DNA from: Bacillota bacterium
GTDB lineage: Bacteria > Bacillota > Clostridia > Oscillospirales > Ruminococcaceae
Length of the DNA stretch: 5,023 bases
Direction: 5' to 3'
Assembly: GCA_023396215.1 (NCBI GenBank)
Contig: JAEWWW010000140.1
Location: 1 to 5,023, forward strand
The notes under the pieces are model-generated. The model saw nothing but the letters and a program-made list of their open reading frames with translations, made no database searches and had not been told where the DNA came from. The translations under genes and the position numbers were made by a program. The first letter of the stretch is position 1. Every line of letters starts with the position of its first letter. Shown here piece by piece: positions 1 to 5,023 of the stretch.

Positions 1-1092
1 CATTGGACCCACCTTGAGCTGCAGCGGTTTTTTGATATCCATGAGCCGCTCAGTGAAGCAACCGCCCCCGCCATCTGGGAAAAAGCCAATAAAAAGCTGG
101 CCGGGGGGCTTACCACCCGCCGGATGATTTTGCAGTCGAATGTGGAGATTCTTTGCTCCACCGACGACCCCGCCGATGACCTGCGCTACCACAGGCAGCT
201 CAAGGAGGCGGGCGACTTCCCGGTGCAGGTGCTGCCCACCTTCCGCCCCGACAACTCGCTGGAGCTGAGCGCCAACGGCTTTGTCGACTATATCGCCCGG
301 CTGGGCGCGGCGGCAGGGGCTGCCGTCACCGACCTGCAAAGCCTGCTTCAGGCCCTCGACAGCCGCCTCGACTACTTTGAGGAAATGGGCTGCCGGGTTT
401 CCGACCACGGCGTGGCCTATGTACCCTACCGCGCTGCCACCGCCGCCGAGGCCGACGCCATCCTCAAAAAGGCGCTGGCGGGGCAGCCGGTTTCGCTGGA
501 GGAGGAAGAGCAGTACAAAACGGTGGTGCTGGGCCACCTTGCCAACCAGTATTACAAGCGCGGCATGATGATGCAGCTGCACATCGGGCCGATGCGCCGG
601 GTCAACAGCGCCATGACCGCTAAGCTTGGCCCCGACTGCGGTTTTGATTCTATCGACGACCTGAATATTGCCCGCCCGCTGGGGCGCTTTCTCGACAGCG
701 TCAACAATCAGGGCATGCCCAAAACGGTGCTCTACTGCCTCAATCCCAAAGATAACTACGTGCTGGGTACCATGCTGGGCAACTTTGCCGACGGCGGAAT
801 AGCGGGTAAAATGCAGTTCGGCTCGGCATGGTGGTTTAACGACACCCGCGACGGCATGGAGGACCAGATGAAAACCCTTGCCAACCTGGGCCTTTTGGCC
901 AAGTTTGTGGGTATGCTCACCGACAGCCGCAGCTTCACCTCCTACCCCCGCTTCGAGTACTTCCGCCGCATCCTCTGCAACATCATCGGCCAGTGGATAG
1001 AGGAGGGCGAAATCGCCCCCGACATCGAGCTGATGGGCGGCATTGTGAGCGACATCTGTTACAACAACATCAAGGCGCATTTCGCCGGGTAG
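1..1092 (+). CDS. uxaC: Glucuronate (uronate) isomerase, 5'-truncated by the window edge
   Basis: Uronate isomerase interconverts D-glucuronate with D-fructuronate and D-galacturonate with D-tagaturonate, the first cytoplasmic step of hexuronate catabolism; it belongs to the amidohydrolase superfamily (family knowledge). The frame is open from base 1 and stops with TAG at 1090-1092, giving 363 visible residues. The family is about 465-470 residues, so roughly 105 N-terminal residues, including the first metal-binding histidines, lie outside the window. An internal ATG at 124 is not the true start, because family-like sequence (WTHLELQRFF) precedes it. Family signatures, counted from base 1: CSTDDP at 52-57 followed by DDLRYH, QLHIG at 192-196, CGFDSIDD at 213-220, QFGSAWWFND at 272-281 and MLTDSRSF at 305-312, then an intact C-terminus ending in DICYNN plus a short tail. 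No frameshift is seen. It is separated from the next gene by 346 bases, so it is probably a separate transcription unit. The family call is very secure; which uronate is preferred cannot be told. Confidence 0.96.
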   Translation, partial: HWTHLELQRFFDIHEPLSEATAPAIWEKANKKLAGGLTTRRMILQSNVEILCSTDDPADDLRYHRQLKEAGDFPVQVLPTFRPDNSLELSANGFVDYIARLGAAAGAAVTDLQSLLQALDSRLDYFEEMGCRVSDHGVAYVPYRAATAAEADAILKKALAGQPVSLEEEEQYKTVVLGHLANQYYKRGMMMQLHIGPMRRVNSAMTAKLGPDCGFDSIDDLNIARPLGRFLDSVNNQGMPKTVLYCLNPKDNYVLGTMLGNFADGGIAGKMQFGSAWWFNDTRDGMEDQMKTLANLGLLAKFVGMLTDSRSFTSYPRFEYFRRILCNIIGQWIEEGEIAPDIELMGGIVSDICYNNIKAHFAG

Positions 1093-1184
1093 GGCAGGGC
1101 CGCCCCGTAATCTTCTGTAGCCAGTCCACCCTTGTGGCAGCCCGGGCAGACCTTCTGCTTTGCGCCGGTATGAATTGTTCCATC

Positions 1185-1228
1185 AAAAAACGGCGGGGCT
1201 GCGGTGTATCATCCGCGGCCCTGCCGTT
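1185..1228. terminator. Strong 16-bp hairpin downstream of uxaC, likely transcription terminator
   Basis: Arms 1189-1204 and 1213-1228 pair along their full 16 bp around an 8-base loop (TGTATCAT). In + strand RNA the stem is continuous, with 14 Watson-Crick pairs and two wobbles (U1200-G1217 and G1195-U1222). In - strand RNA those two wobbles become A-C mismatches, which favours function in the + strand transcript, i.e. the 3' end of the uxaC mRNA. However, the T-tract expected after the stem is weak on the + strand (TT then GCCCTC), whereas six A residues at 1185-1190 would give a good U-tract to a - strand transcript. It may therefore terminate in both directions or mainly on the - strand. 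The hairpin is certain as sequence; its function is inferred. Confidence 0.55.
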
Positions 1229-1350
1229 GCCCTCATTATGCGAAAAACCGGGGCTTGCTCTTTGTGAAAACTAAACAACCGCATTTTTAAAACCCCAAGA
1301 AACGCAAAATAAATACGATAAAAGCTGAAAAAAACAGAGGGCCGCCGCGC

Positions 1351-1356
1351 TACAAT
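1351..1356 (+). promoter_or_regulatory. Possible -10 element for the activase-GRE operon
   Basis: TACAAT matches five of the six bases of the sigma-A -10 consensus and lies 83 bases before the activase start. No good -35 box is found at 16-18 bases: the nearest partial match, CTGAAA at 1325-1330, leaves a 20-base spacer. The promoter may need an activator, or lie elsewhere in the AT-rich stretch upstream (for example TACGAT at 1314-1319, also without a clear -35). Confidence 0.25.
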
Positions 1357-1368
1357 GAAAGTAGTACA

Positions 1369-1404
1369 GCCGCCCTGCGCGTACCCCGCTTTTTAACGGG
1401 CGGC
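1369..1404 (+). promoter_or_regulatory. Inverted repeat in the presumed leader of the activase gene
   Basis: GCCGCCC at 1369-1375 is perfectly complementary to GGGCGGC at 1398-1404 (7 bp, 22-base loop). A smaller hairpin, CCCG 1385-1388 with CGGG 1397-1400, competes for part of the right arm. The right arm can also pair with GGGCCGCC at 1339-1346. The structure ends 19 bases before the ribosome binding site, so it would not bury that site directly. It could be an RNA hairpin in the leader or simply GC-rich sequence; no known riboswitch class was recognised. Confidence 0.25.
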
Positions 1405-1423
1405 CCGCTATCTTTCTACATAC

Positions 1424-1430
1424 AAAGGAG
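1424..1430 (+). promoter_or_regulatory. Ribosome binding site of the activase gene
   Basis: AAAGGAG with 8 bases before ATG 1439 is near ideal. It decides between that ATG and a second in-frame ATG at 1448 (residue 4), which would be 17 bases away. Confidence 0.85.
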
Positions 1431-1438
1431 TAAAGCCA

Positions 1439-2341
1439 ATGGTCGGTATGATAACGGACATTCAGCGTTTTTCACTGAACGACGGCCCCGGCATTCGCAC
1501 CACGGTTTTTTTCAAGGGCTGCGACATGCGCTGCGCCTGGTGCCATAACCCCGAAACCATCAGCCCCCAGCGGGAGCTGCACTACCACAGCCGCAACTGC
1601 ATCGACTGCTTTCACTGCGTCGAGGTCTGCCCGGTGGGCGCTCACGGCAACCGGCAGGGCAAGCACAGCTTTGACCCTGCGCTCTGCATCGGCTGCGGCA
1701 ACTGTGCCGAAATCTGCTACCCCGGCGCCATGGAGATGTCGGGCAAAAGCATGAGCGTGCAGCAGGTGATGGAAGAGATTTTGCAGGATAAGCCCTATTA
1801 TGCCGACTCGGGCGGGGGAGTGACCCTCTCGGGCGGCGAGGTGCTCTGCCAACTGCCCTTCGCGGTGGCGCTGGCCAAGGCCTGCAGGGCCGAGGGCATA
1901 CCGGTGGCCATCGAAACCAACCTCAACCTGCCCTTTGAGGGTATGCGCCCCCTGTTGGAGCAGCTTGACCTTGTGATGTGCGATATCAAGCTGTATGACC
2001 CCGGGGCTCACCAAAAATGGGTGGGGGCCGACAACAGCCGGGTGCTTGAAAATGTCAAAAAGCTGGCCGAGGCCGGCGTCCCCATAATTGTACGTACCCC
2101 CCTCATCCCCGGGGCCACCGACAGCGAAGAGAACATCGGCAGCATCGCCGGCTTTTTGGCCGGGGCCGAAAACCTGCGGTATTACGAGCTGTTGAACTTT
2201 AACCCGCTGGGCGCGTCCAAGTACGACAGCCTCTCGCGCAGCAACCCCTTTGCCGACGCCCGCCCGCTGCCGCAGGAAAAGCTGCTGGCGCTGCAGGCGG
2301 TGGCAGAGGCCAGGGGCGTCACCACCCGCATCGAATCATAA
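1439..2341 (+). CDS. Glycyl radical enzyme activating enzyme (radical SAM, with two extra 4Fe-4S motifs)
   Basis: This 300-residue protein is the radical-SAM activase of a GRE: it reductively cleaves S-adenosylmethionine and abstracts the hydrogen from the target's C-terminal glycine. Visible motifs in order: GPGIRTTVFFKGC leading into the radical-SAM cysteines C28, C32 and C35 (CxxxCxxC, then HNPE); two ferredoxin-like motifs, CxxCxxCxxxCP at C54/C57/C60/C64 and CxxCxxCxxxC at C83/C86/C89/C93; the glycine-rich SAM-contact segment SGGGVTLSGGE at 124-134; and DIKLYD at 182-187 with LGASKYDSL at 257-265. The double-ferredoxin insert is typical of activases for dehydratase, lyase and decarboxylase GREs. 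Pyruvate formate-lyase activase is shorter and lacks it. Position 135 is Val where many relatives have Pro (SGGEP). The TAA stop lies 14 bases before the GRE start, so the two genes are almost certainly co-transcribed. The activase class is secure; specificity for the downstream GRE is inferred from adjacency. Confidence 0.95.
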   Translation: MVGMITDIQRFSLNDGPGIRTTVFFKGCDMRCAWCHNPETISPQRELHYHSRNCIDCFHCVEVCPVGAHGNRQGKHSFDPALCIGCGNCAEICYPGAMEMSGKSMSVQQVMEEILQDKPYYADSGGGVTLSGGEVLCQLPFAVALAKACRAEGIPVAIETNLNLPFEGMRPLLEQLDLVMCDIKLYDPGAHQKWVGADNSRVLENVKKLAEAGVPIIVRTPLIPGATDSEENIGSIAGFLAGAENLRYYELLNFNPLGASKYDSLSRSNPFADARPLPQEKLLALQAVAEARGVTTRIES

Positions 2342-2347
2342 AGGAGG
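2341..2347 (+). promoter_or_regulatory. Ribosome binding site of the glycyl radical enzyme gene
   Basis: AAGGAGG, a nearly perfect anti-16S match, lies 8 bases before ATG 2356. Its first A is also the last base of the activase stop codon. This supports both the chosen start and tight coupling within one operon. Confidence 0.85.
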
Positions 2348-2355
2348 CAGAGCAG

Positions 2356-4566
2356 ATGGCGAAGATTACCTTTATCAACGAGTATCCCGAAACCGAAACC
2401 TTCACCTATGATAAGCGCATCCGGCTGTTGAAGCAGCGCAAGCTTGCCCAGACCAAAGATAAAATCGAGCTGGAAGGCGGGCTGGATGAGGACGATTACG
2501 GCCGTGTGGTCACCCCCGATAACTTCCGGTTTGAGTATATTCCAACCCATGCCGACGGCTCGTTTTACGGCTACAAGGGCTGGACAGTCAACTACACCAG
2601 GATGCTGGCCGAGCATCCCCTCTACTGCGACCCGCTGGATGCCTTTGTGGGGCGGGGCTTCTTCTTTATGACCCGCCAAAAGGGCTCTATCTGGAACCCC
2701 GACCACCCCTACACCGACCTCAAGGAGGCCTTTGACCGCTACAACATCATCTGCGGCATCGGCTCCGACGGCCACTTCACCCCCGACCTGCGCATGGGCT
2801 TTGATATGGGCTGGGGCGGCATCCTTGAAAAGCTGAAAAAATATCAGGCCATTAACAATGGGCCGGAGCACGCCGCGTTTTATGAGAGCGAGATTGCGGT
2901 GGTCACCGCCATCATCACCTTCCTTCGGCGCATGGCGGCCGAGATTTCCGCCCTTGCCGGAGAGGAGCGCAACCCTTACCTCAAGCAAAACCTCACCGAG
3001 ATGGCGGCGGTCAACCTGAAAATATCCGACGGCAAGCCCGAAACCCTGCGGGAGTGCATCCAGTGGATGTGCTGGTTCAGCTTCTTTTCACGGCTCTACA
3101 ACCGCGGGCCCAGCGGCGGCCAGCTCGACGAGCTGCTGCGCCCCTTCTATGAGCGGGATATCGCCGCGGGCCGCATCGACGACGAAACCGCCAAGTTCTA
3201 TATCGCCTGCCTCTTTCTCAACGACACCCGCTACTACCAGTTGGGCGGCCCCGACGACGACGGCAACGACATGGCCACCCACATCTCCTACCTCATTCTG
3301 GAGGCGGCCGACTGGATTAACATCGCCTGCAACCTGACGGTGCGGGTGCACGACAATATGAATGAGAACTTCTTCAACAAAGCGGTTTGGTACCTCTTTA
3401 AAAACAAAAACGGCTGGCCCCGCTTTTCGGGGGATAACAGTCTGGTAAACGGCTTTATGCGCTGCGGCTACTCAAAGGAGCTGGCCCGCAAGCGGCTGGC
3501 GGCGGGATGCAGCTGGATGAGCATCCCCGGCATGGAGTACACCCTCAACGACCTTGTGAAAATCAACGTGGCCAAGGTGTTCGAGGTGGCCTACTACGAG
3601 ATGATGGAGCAGGCCGATACCCACCGGCCCGGTACCGAACGGCTGTGGAGCCTCTTTGAAAAGCACCTGCAAAAGGCTGTGGAAACCACCGCGGCGGGCA
3701 TCAAGTTCCATCTGACCTGGCAGGACCAAAACGAGCCCGAGCTGATCTGCAACCTGCTCAGCCAGGGCCCGGTGGAGGAAGGCCGTGATGTGACCAAGGC
3801 GGCCCGCTACTTCAATATGTGTATGGACGGCGCGGGCATCGCCACCGCCTCCGATAGCTTTGCCGCCTGTGAACAGCGGGTCGAGCTTGAAAACAAAATC
3901 AGTTGGCAGGATCTCACCCGGCAGATGCAGCAAAACTTTGACGGGGTCGAGGGCGAGTATATCCGCCAGATGCTGCTGCACAGCCAGCGCTACTGCGGCG
4001 GCAACAGTCTGGCCGACCGCTGGGCGGTGCGCATCAACGAGCTTTTCACCCGCCTTGTGCGCACCCAGTGCGAGGTCCACCCCGGGCTCAACTTCATCCC
4101 CGGCTGGTTTAGCTGGAGCAATACCCTCGCCTTTGGCTCCAACGTGAAGGCCACCCCCAACGGCAGGCGCAACGGCGAGGCCATCAACCACGGCGCCAAC
4201 CCCACCAGCGGCTTCCGCCGTGACGGGGCGGTCACCGCCATGGCCAACACCATCGCCAGCGTGCAGCCCTTCTATGGCAACATCGCCCCGGTGCAGCTCG
4301 AGCTGGACCCCGGCATCGCCAACACCCCCGAGGGGGTGGGCAAGATGGTCAGCATGATACGCACCATCCTCGAAACCGGCAACACCCTGCTGAACATCAA
4401 CATCATCGACAAGCACAAGATTTTGGCGGCCCACAAGGACCCCTCAAAATACCCCGACCTTGTGGTGCGGGTCACCGGCTTTACCGCCTACTTTGCCATG
4501 CTCAGCCCCGAGTTCCGCCAGCTGGTGGTCGACCGCGTACTGGCGGTCAACGGCGGCGAAGCGTAA
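2356..4566 (+). CDS. Divergent glycyl radical enzyme of the pyruvate formate-lyase superfamily, substrate unknown
   Basis: This 736-residue oxygen-sensitive cytoplasmic enzyme uses a stable glycyl radical to make a catalytic thiyl radical. The PFL-like barrel spans roughly residues 10-590 and the glycyl radical domain about 595-720. Superfamily landmarks: GQLDELLRPFYERD from about 255, LGGPDDDGND at 296-305, LTVRVHDN at 327-334, the Cys loop AAGCSWMSIPG with Cys385 (TGC 3508-3510), TPNGRRNGE at 600-608 (TPDGR in most relatives), and the radical loop VRVTGFTAYF with Gly708 (GGC 4477-4479), 28 residues before the end. Both catalytic residues are thus present. The Cys loop lacks the Cys-Cys pair of pyruvate formate-lyase, and the Glu two residues after Cys in the GCVE loop of glycerol, diol, choline and hydroxyproline GREs is replaced by Trp387. 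It is therefore unlikely to be pyruvate formate-lyase or a standard eliminase, despite the automatic label it would probably receive. There is no N-terminal extension suggesting microcompartment targeting. The GRE call is secure; the reaction is unknown. Confidence 0.95.
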   Translation: MAKITFINEYPETETFTYDKRIRLLKQRKLAQTKDKIELEGGLDEDDYGRVVTPDNFRFEYIPTHADGSFYGYKGWTVNYTRMLAEHPLYCDPLDAFVGRGFFFMTRQKGSIWNPDHPYTDLKEAFDRYNIICGIGSDGHFTPDLRMGFDMGWGGILEKLKKYQAINNGPEHAAFYESEIAVVTAIITFLRRMAAEISALAGEERNPYLKQNLTEMAAVNLKISDGKPETLRECIQWMCWFSFFSRLYNRGPSGGQLDELLRPFYERDIAAGRIDDETAKFYIACLFLNDTRYYQLGGPDDDGNDMATHISYLILEAADWINIACNLTVRVHDNMNENFFNKAVWYLFKNKNGWPRFSGDNSLVNGFMRCGYSKELARKRLAAGCSWMSIPGMEYTLNDLVKINVAKVFEVAYYEMMEQADTHRPGTERLWSLFEKHLQKAVETTAAGIKFHLTWQDQNEPELICNLLSQGPVEEGRDVTKAARYFNMCMDGAGIATASDSFAACEQRVELENKISWQDLTRQMQQNFDGVEGEYIRQMLLHSQRYCGGNSLADRWAVRINELFTRLVRTQCEVHPGLNFIPGWFSWSNTLAFGSNVKATPNGRRNGEAINHGANPTSGFRRDGAVTAMANTIASVQPFYGNIAPVQLELDPGIANTPEGVGKMVSMIRTILETGNTLLNINIIDKHKILAAHKDPSKYPDLVVRVTGFTAYFAMLSPEFRQLVVDRVLAVNGGEA

Positions 4567-4586
4567 CCACCCCAAACCTTAACCCA

Positions 4587-4625
4587 GCCGGCGGCGCGCT
4601 AAAATAACCCGCCGGCACGGGTTTT
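4587..4625 (+). terminator. Probable intrinsic terminator of the activase-GRE operon
   Basis: Two overlapping hairpins lie 20 bases after the GRE stop codon. GCCGGCGG 4587-4594 pairs perfectly with CCGCCGGC 4609-4616 (14-base loop). Alternatively AACCCG 4606-4611 pairs with CGGGTT 4618-4623 (6-base loop) and runs straight into TTTT (4622-4625). The second form has the better terminator geometry, though its stem is short and the T-run is only four. The two cannot form together. The position argues that the operon ends here and that the gene at 4818 is transcribed separately. Confidence 0.55.
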
Positions 4626-4703
4626 CTGATTAGGGGCTTTCTGAAAACTCCAAACTCTTGGCAAATTCTACTGAGAACAGCGTCCGCCGCGTTAAAAATG
4701 CTC

Positions 4704-4722
4704 GGAATATATGAAGTATTCC
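4704..4722. promoter_or_regulatory. Perfect palindrome, candidate operator upstream of the last gene
   Basis: GGAATA (4704-4709) and its exact reverse complement TATTCC (4717-4722) flank a 7-base spacer. The 19-base span, AT-rich core and place in a 251-base gap, 96 bases before the next start, fit a site for a dimeric regulator. No second copy was seen in the activase promoter region. No well-matched -35/-10 pair was found beside it. It could also be a short RNA hairpin or chance. Confidence 0.3.
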
Positions 4723-4800
4723 TGCTTTTTGCCTTGCATCCGCTTGTTTTCAGCAAATTTCCCGGTGGTTTTCCATTTTCAGAAACGCCCCAGTGTAATA

Positions 4801-4807
4801 AAAGGAG
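4801..4807 (+). promoter_or_regulatory. Ribosome binding site deciding the start of the last gene
   Basis: AAAGGAG lies 10 bases before ATG 4818 and only 1 base before an in-frame ATG at 4809. The latter is too close to be used, so 4818 is the start. Confidence 0.75.
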
Positions 4808-4817
4808 AATGCAGCCG

Positions 4818-5023
4818 ATGAAACCTCAGGACATTCAGAAGGTAGTTCTATCCCTCAGCGATACCCAGCGCTCCTCACAGGTGATGCTGGAGGGCGAAAT
4901 CCCCGGCGCAACCGTCTTTCACCATGTGCTGCCCGCCGGCGAAAGGATAGATTTCGCAGGCACCAGCGACTTTTTGCGCATCCTCTTTCTCTGTCAGGGC
5001 GGGATTACCTTCCTGCTGGAGGG
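4818..5023 (+). CDS. Partial protein with cupin/AraC-type N-terminal sensor-like region, 3' end outside window
   Basis: Sixty-eight complete codons are visible from ATG 4818, with no stop before the window edge. The start is fixed by a good ribosome binding site. The visible part alternates short hydrophobic strands with turns: VFHHVLPAGERIDF, then DFLRILFLCQGGITFLLEG. This rhythm, with a small glycine-marked turn before each strand, resembles the cupin fold at the N-terminus of AraC-family regulators or of a small stand-alone cupin. The HxH metal-binding motif of enzymatic cupins is not seen, which leans toward a ligand-sensing rather than catalytic role. A transcriptional regulator of the neighbouring GRE operon is plausible, but the DNA-binding domain that would prove it would lie outside the window. 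The gene is real; its function is a tentative call. Confidence 0.6.
   Translation, partial: MKPQDIQKVVLSLSDTQRSSQVMLEGEIPGATVFHHVLPAGERIDFAGTSDFLRILFLCQGGITFLLE

Larger units (their letters stand above)
1093..1438. other. 346-base intergenic region between uxaC and the GRE activase
   Basis: No convincing gene lies here. A 93-codon open frame starting inside uxaC at 993 and ending at 1274 is a shadow: it is arginine-rich, overlaps uxaC in another frame and resembles no known protein. The region has two parts. From 1093 to about 1250 it is GC-rich and holds a strong hairpin (1189-1228). From about 1255 to 1335 it is strikingly AT-rich, with several A and T runs, unlike the GC-rich genes on both sides; this is where I would expect the promoter and regulator sites of the activase-GRE operon. 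From 1339 to 1406 there are GC-rich inverted repeats near the start of the leader. No tRNA, CRISPR repeats or insertion-sequence ends were seen. Confidence 0.7.

Noticed and set aside
993..1274. 93-codon + strand frame overlapping the end of uxaC and entering the gap
   Set aside because: It begins inside uxaC in another frame, is arginine-rich at first and resembles no known protein; its extension into the gap reflects only a lack of stops.
1281..1335. A catabolite-repression (cre) site in the AT-rich region
   Set aside because: AACGCAAAAT-like stretches were examined, but none fits the cre consensus with both half-sites.
1472..2014. 180-codon open frame on the - strand inside the activase gene
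   Set aside because: Antisense to motif-rich radical-SAM sequence; Ala/Val/His-rich with no domain signal.
2182..2988. 268-codon open frame on the - strand across the activase end and GRE start
   Set aside because: It is an antisense shadow produced by GC-rich codon use; it crosses the boundary of two well-identified genes and has a Gly/Val/Ala-rich composition with no recognisable domain.
3472..4434. 320-codon open frame on the - strand inside the GRE gene
   Set aside because: Same cause: low-complexity Gly/Val/His/Ala-rich translation fully inside a secure gene.
2356..4566. Calling the GRE pyruvate formate-lyase (pflB)
   Set aside because: The Cys-Cys active-site pair is absent and the neighbouring activase is of the two-cluster type, so only superfamily membership is supported.
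4641..4753. CTGAAAAC at 4641-4648 and its reverse complement GTTTTCAG at 4746-4753
   Set aside because: The 8-bp match is separated by 97 bases of unrelated sequence in an AT-rich gap, and chance is a sufficient explanation; no target duplication or transposase gene accompanies it.
4547..4756. 69-codon - strand frame in the gap after the GRE gene
   Set aside because: It would need a TTG start, has only a weak ribosome binding site, runs through the probable terminator and overlaps the GRE 3' end; no family resemblance.

Overview
The window looks like chromosomal DNA of a GC-rich, strictly anaerobic Firmicute, probably a gut clostridium of the Oscillospiraceae/Ruminococcaceae type. That placement is inference. 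It rests on the strong AGGAG-type ribosome binding sites, the GC-rich third codon positions, the much more AT-rich intergenic promoter region, and an oxygen-sensitive glycyl radical system. All four genes lie on the + strand.

Layout. Positions 1-1092 hold the 3' three quarters of a glucuronate isomerase gene (uxaC); its start lies before the window. A 346-base gap (1093-1438) follows. It contains a strong 16-bp hairpin and then an AT-rich stretch that probably carries the promoter and leader of the next operon. Positions 1439-2341 encode a radical-SAM glycyl radical enzyme (GRE) activase with two ferredoxin-type 4Fe-4S motifs. After 14 bases, 2356-4566 encodes its presumed target, a 736-residue GRE of the pyruvate formate-lyase superfamily. 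A GC-rich hairpin followed by T residues ends this two-gene operon near 4625. After a second gap with a perfect 6+6 bp palindrome, a gene at 4818 runs off the right edge. Its first 68 residues resemble a cupin/AraC-type sensory fold.

How the genes may work together. The activase would cleave S-adenosylmethionine and abstract a hydrogen from Gly708 of the GRE. The glycyl radical then generates a thiyl radical on Cys385, which starts substrate chemistry. The GRE matches the superfamily across its whole length, but its active-site loop reads G-C-S-W. It is neither the Cys-Cys pair of pyruvate formate-lyase nor the G-C-V-E loop of the dehydratase/lyase/decarboxylase GREs. The substrate therefore cannot be read from the sequence, and this is the best candidate here for undescribed biochemistry. 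The flanking hexuronate isomerase and putative ligand-sensing protein suggest, weakly, a sugar or sugar-acid substrate.
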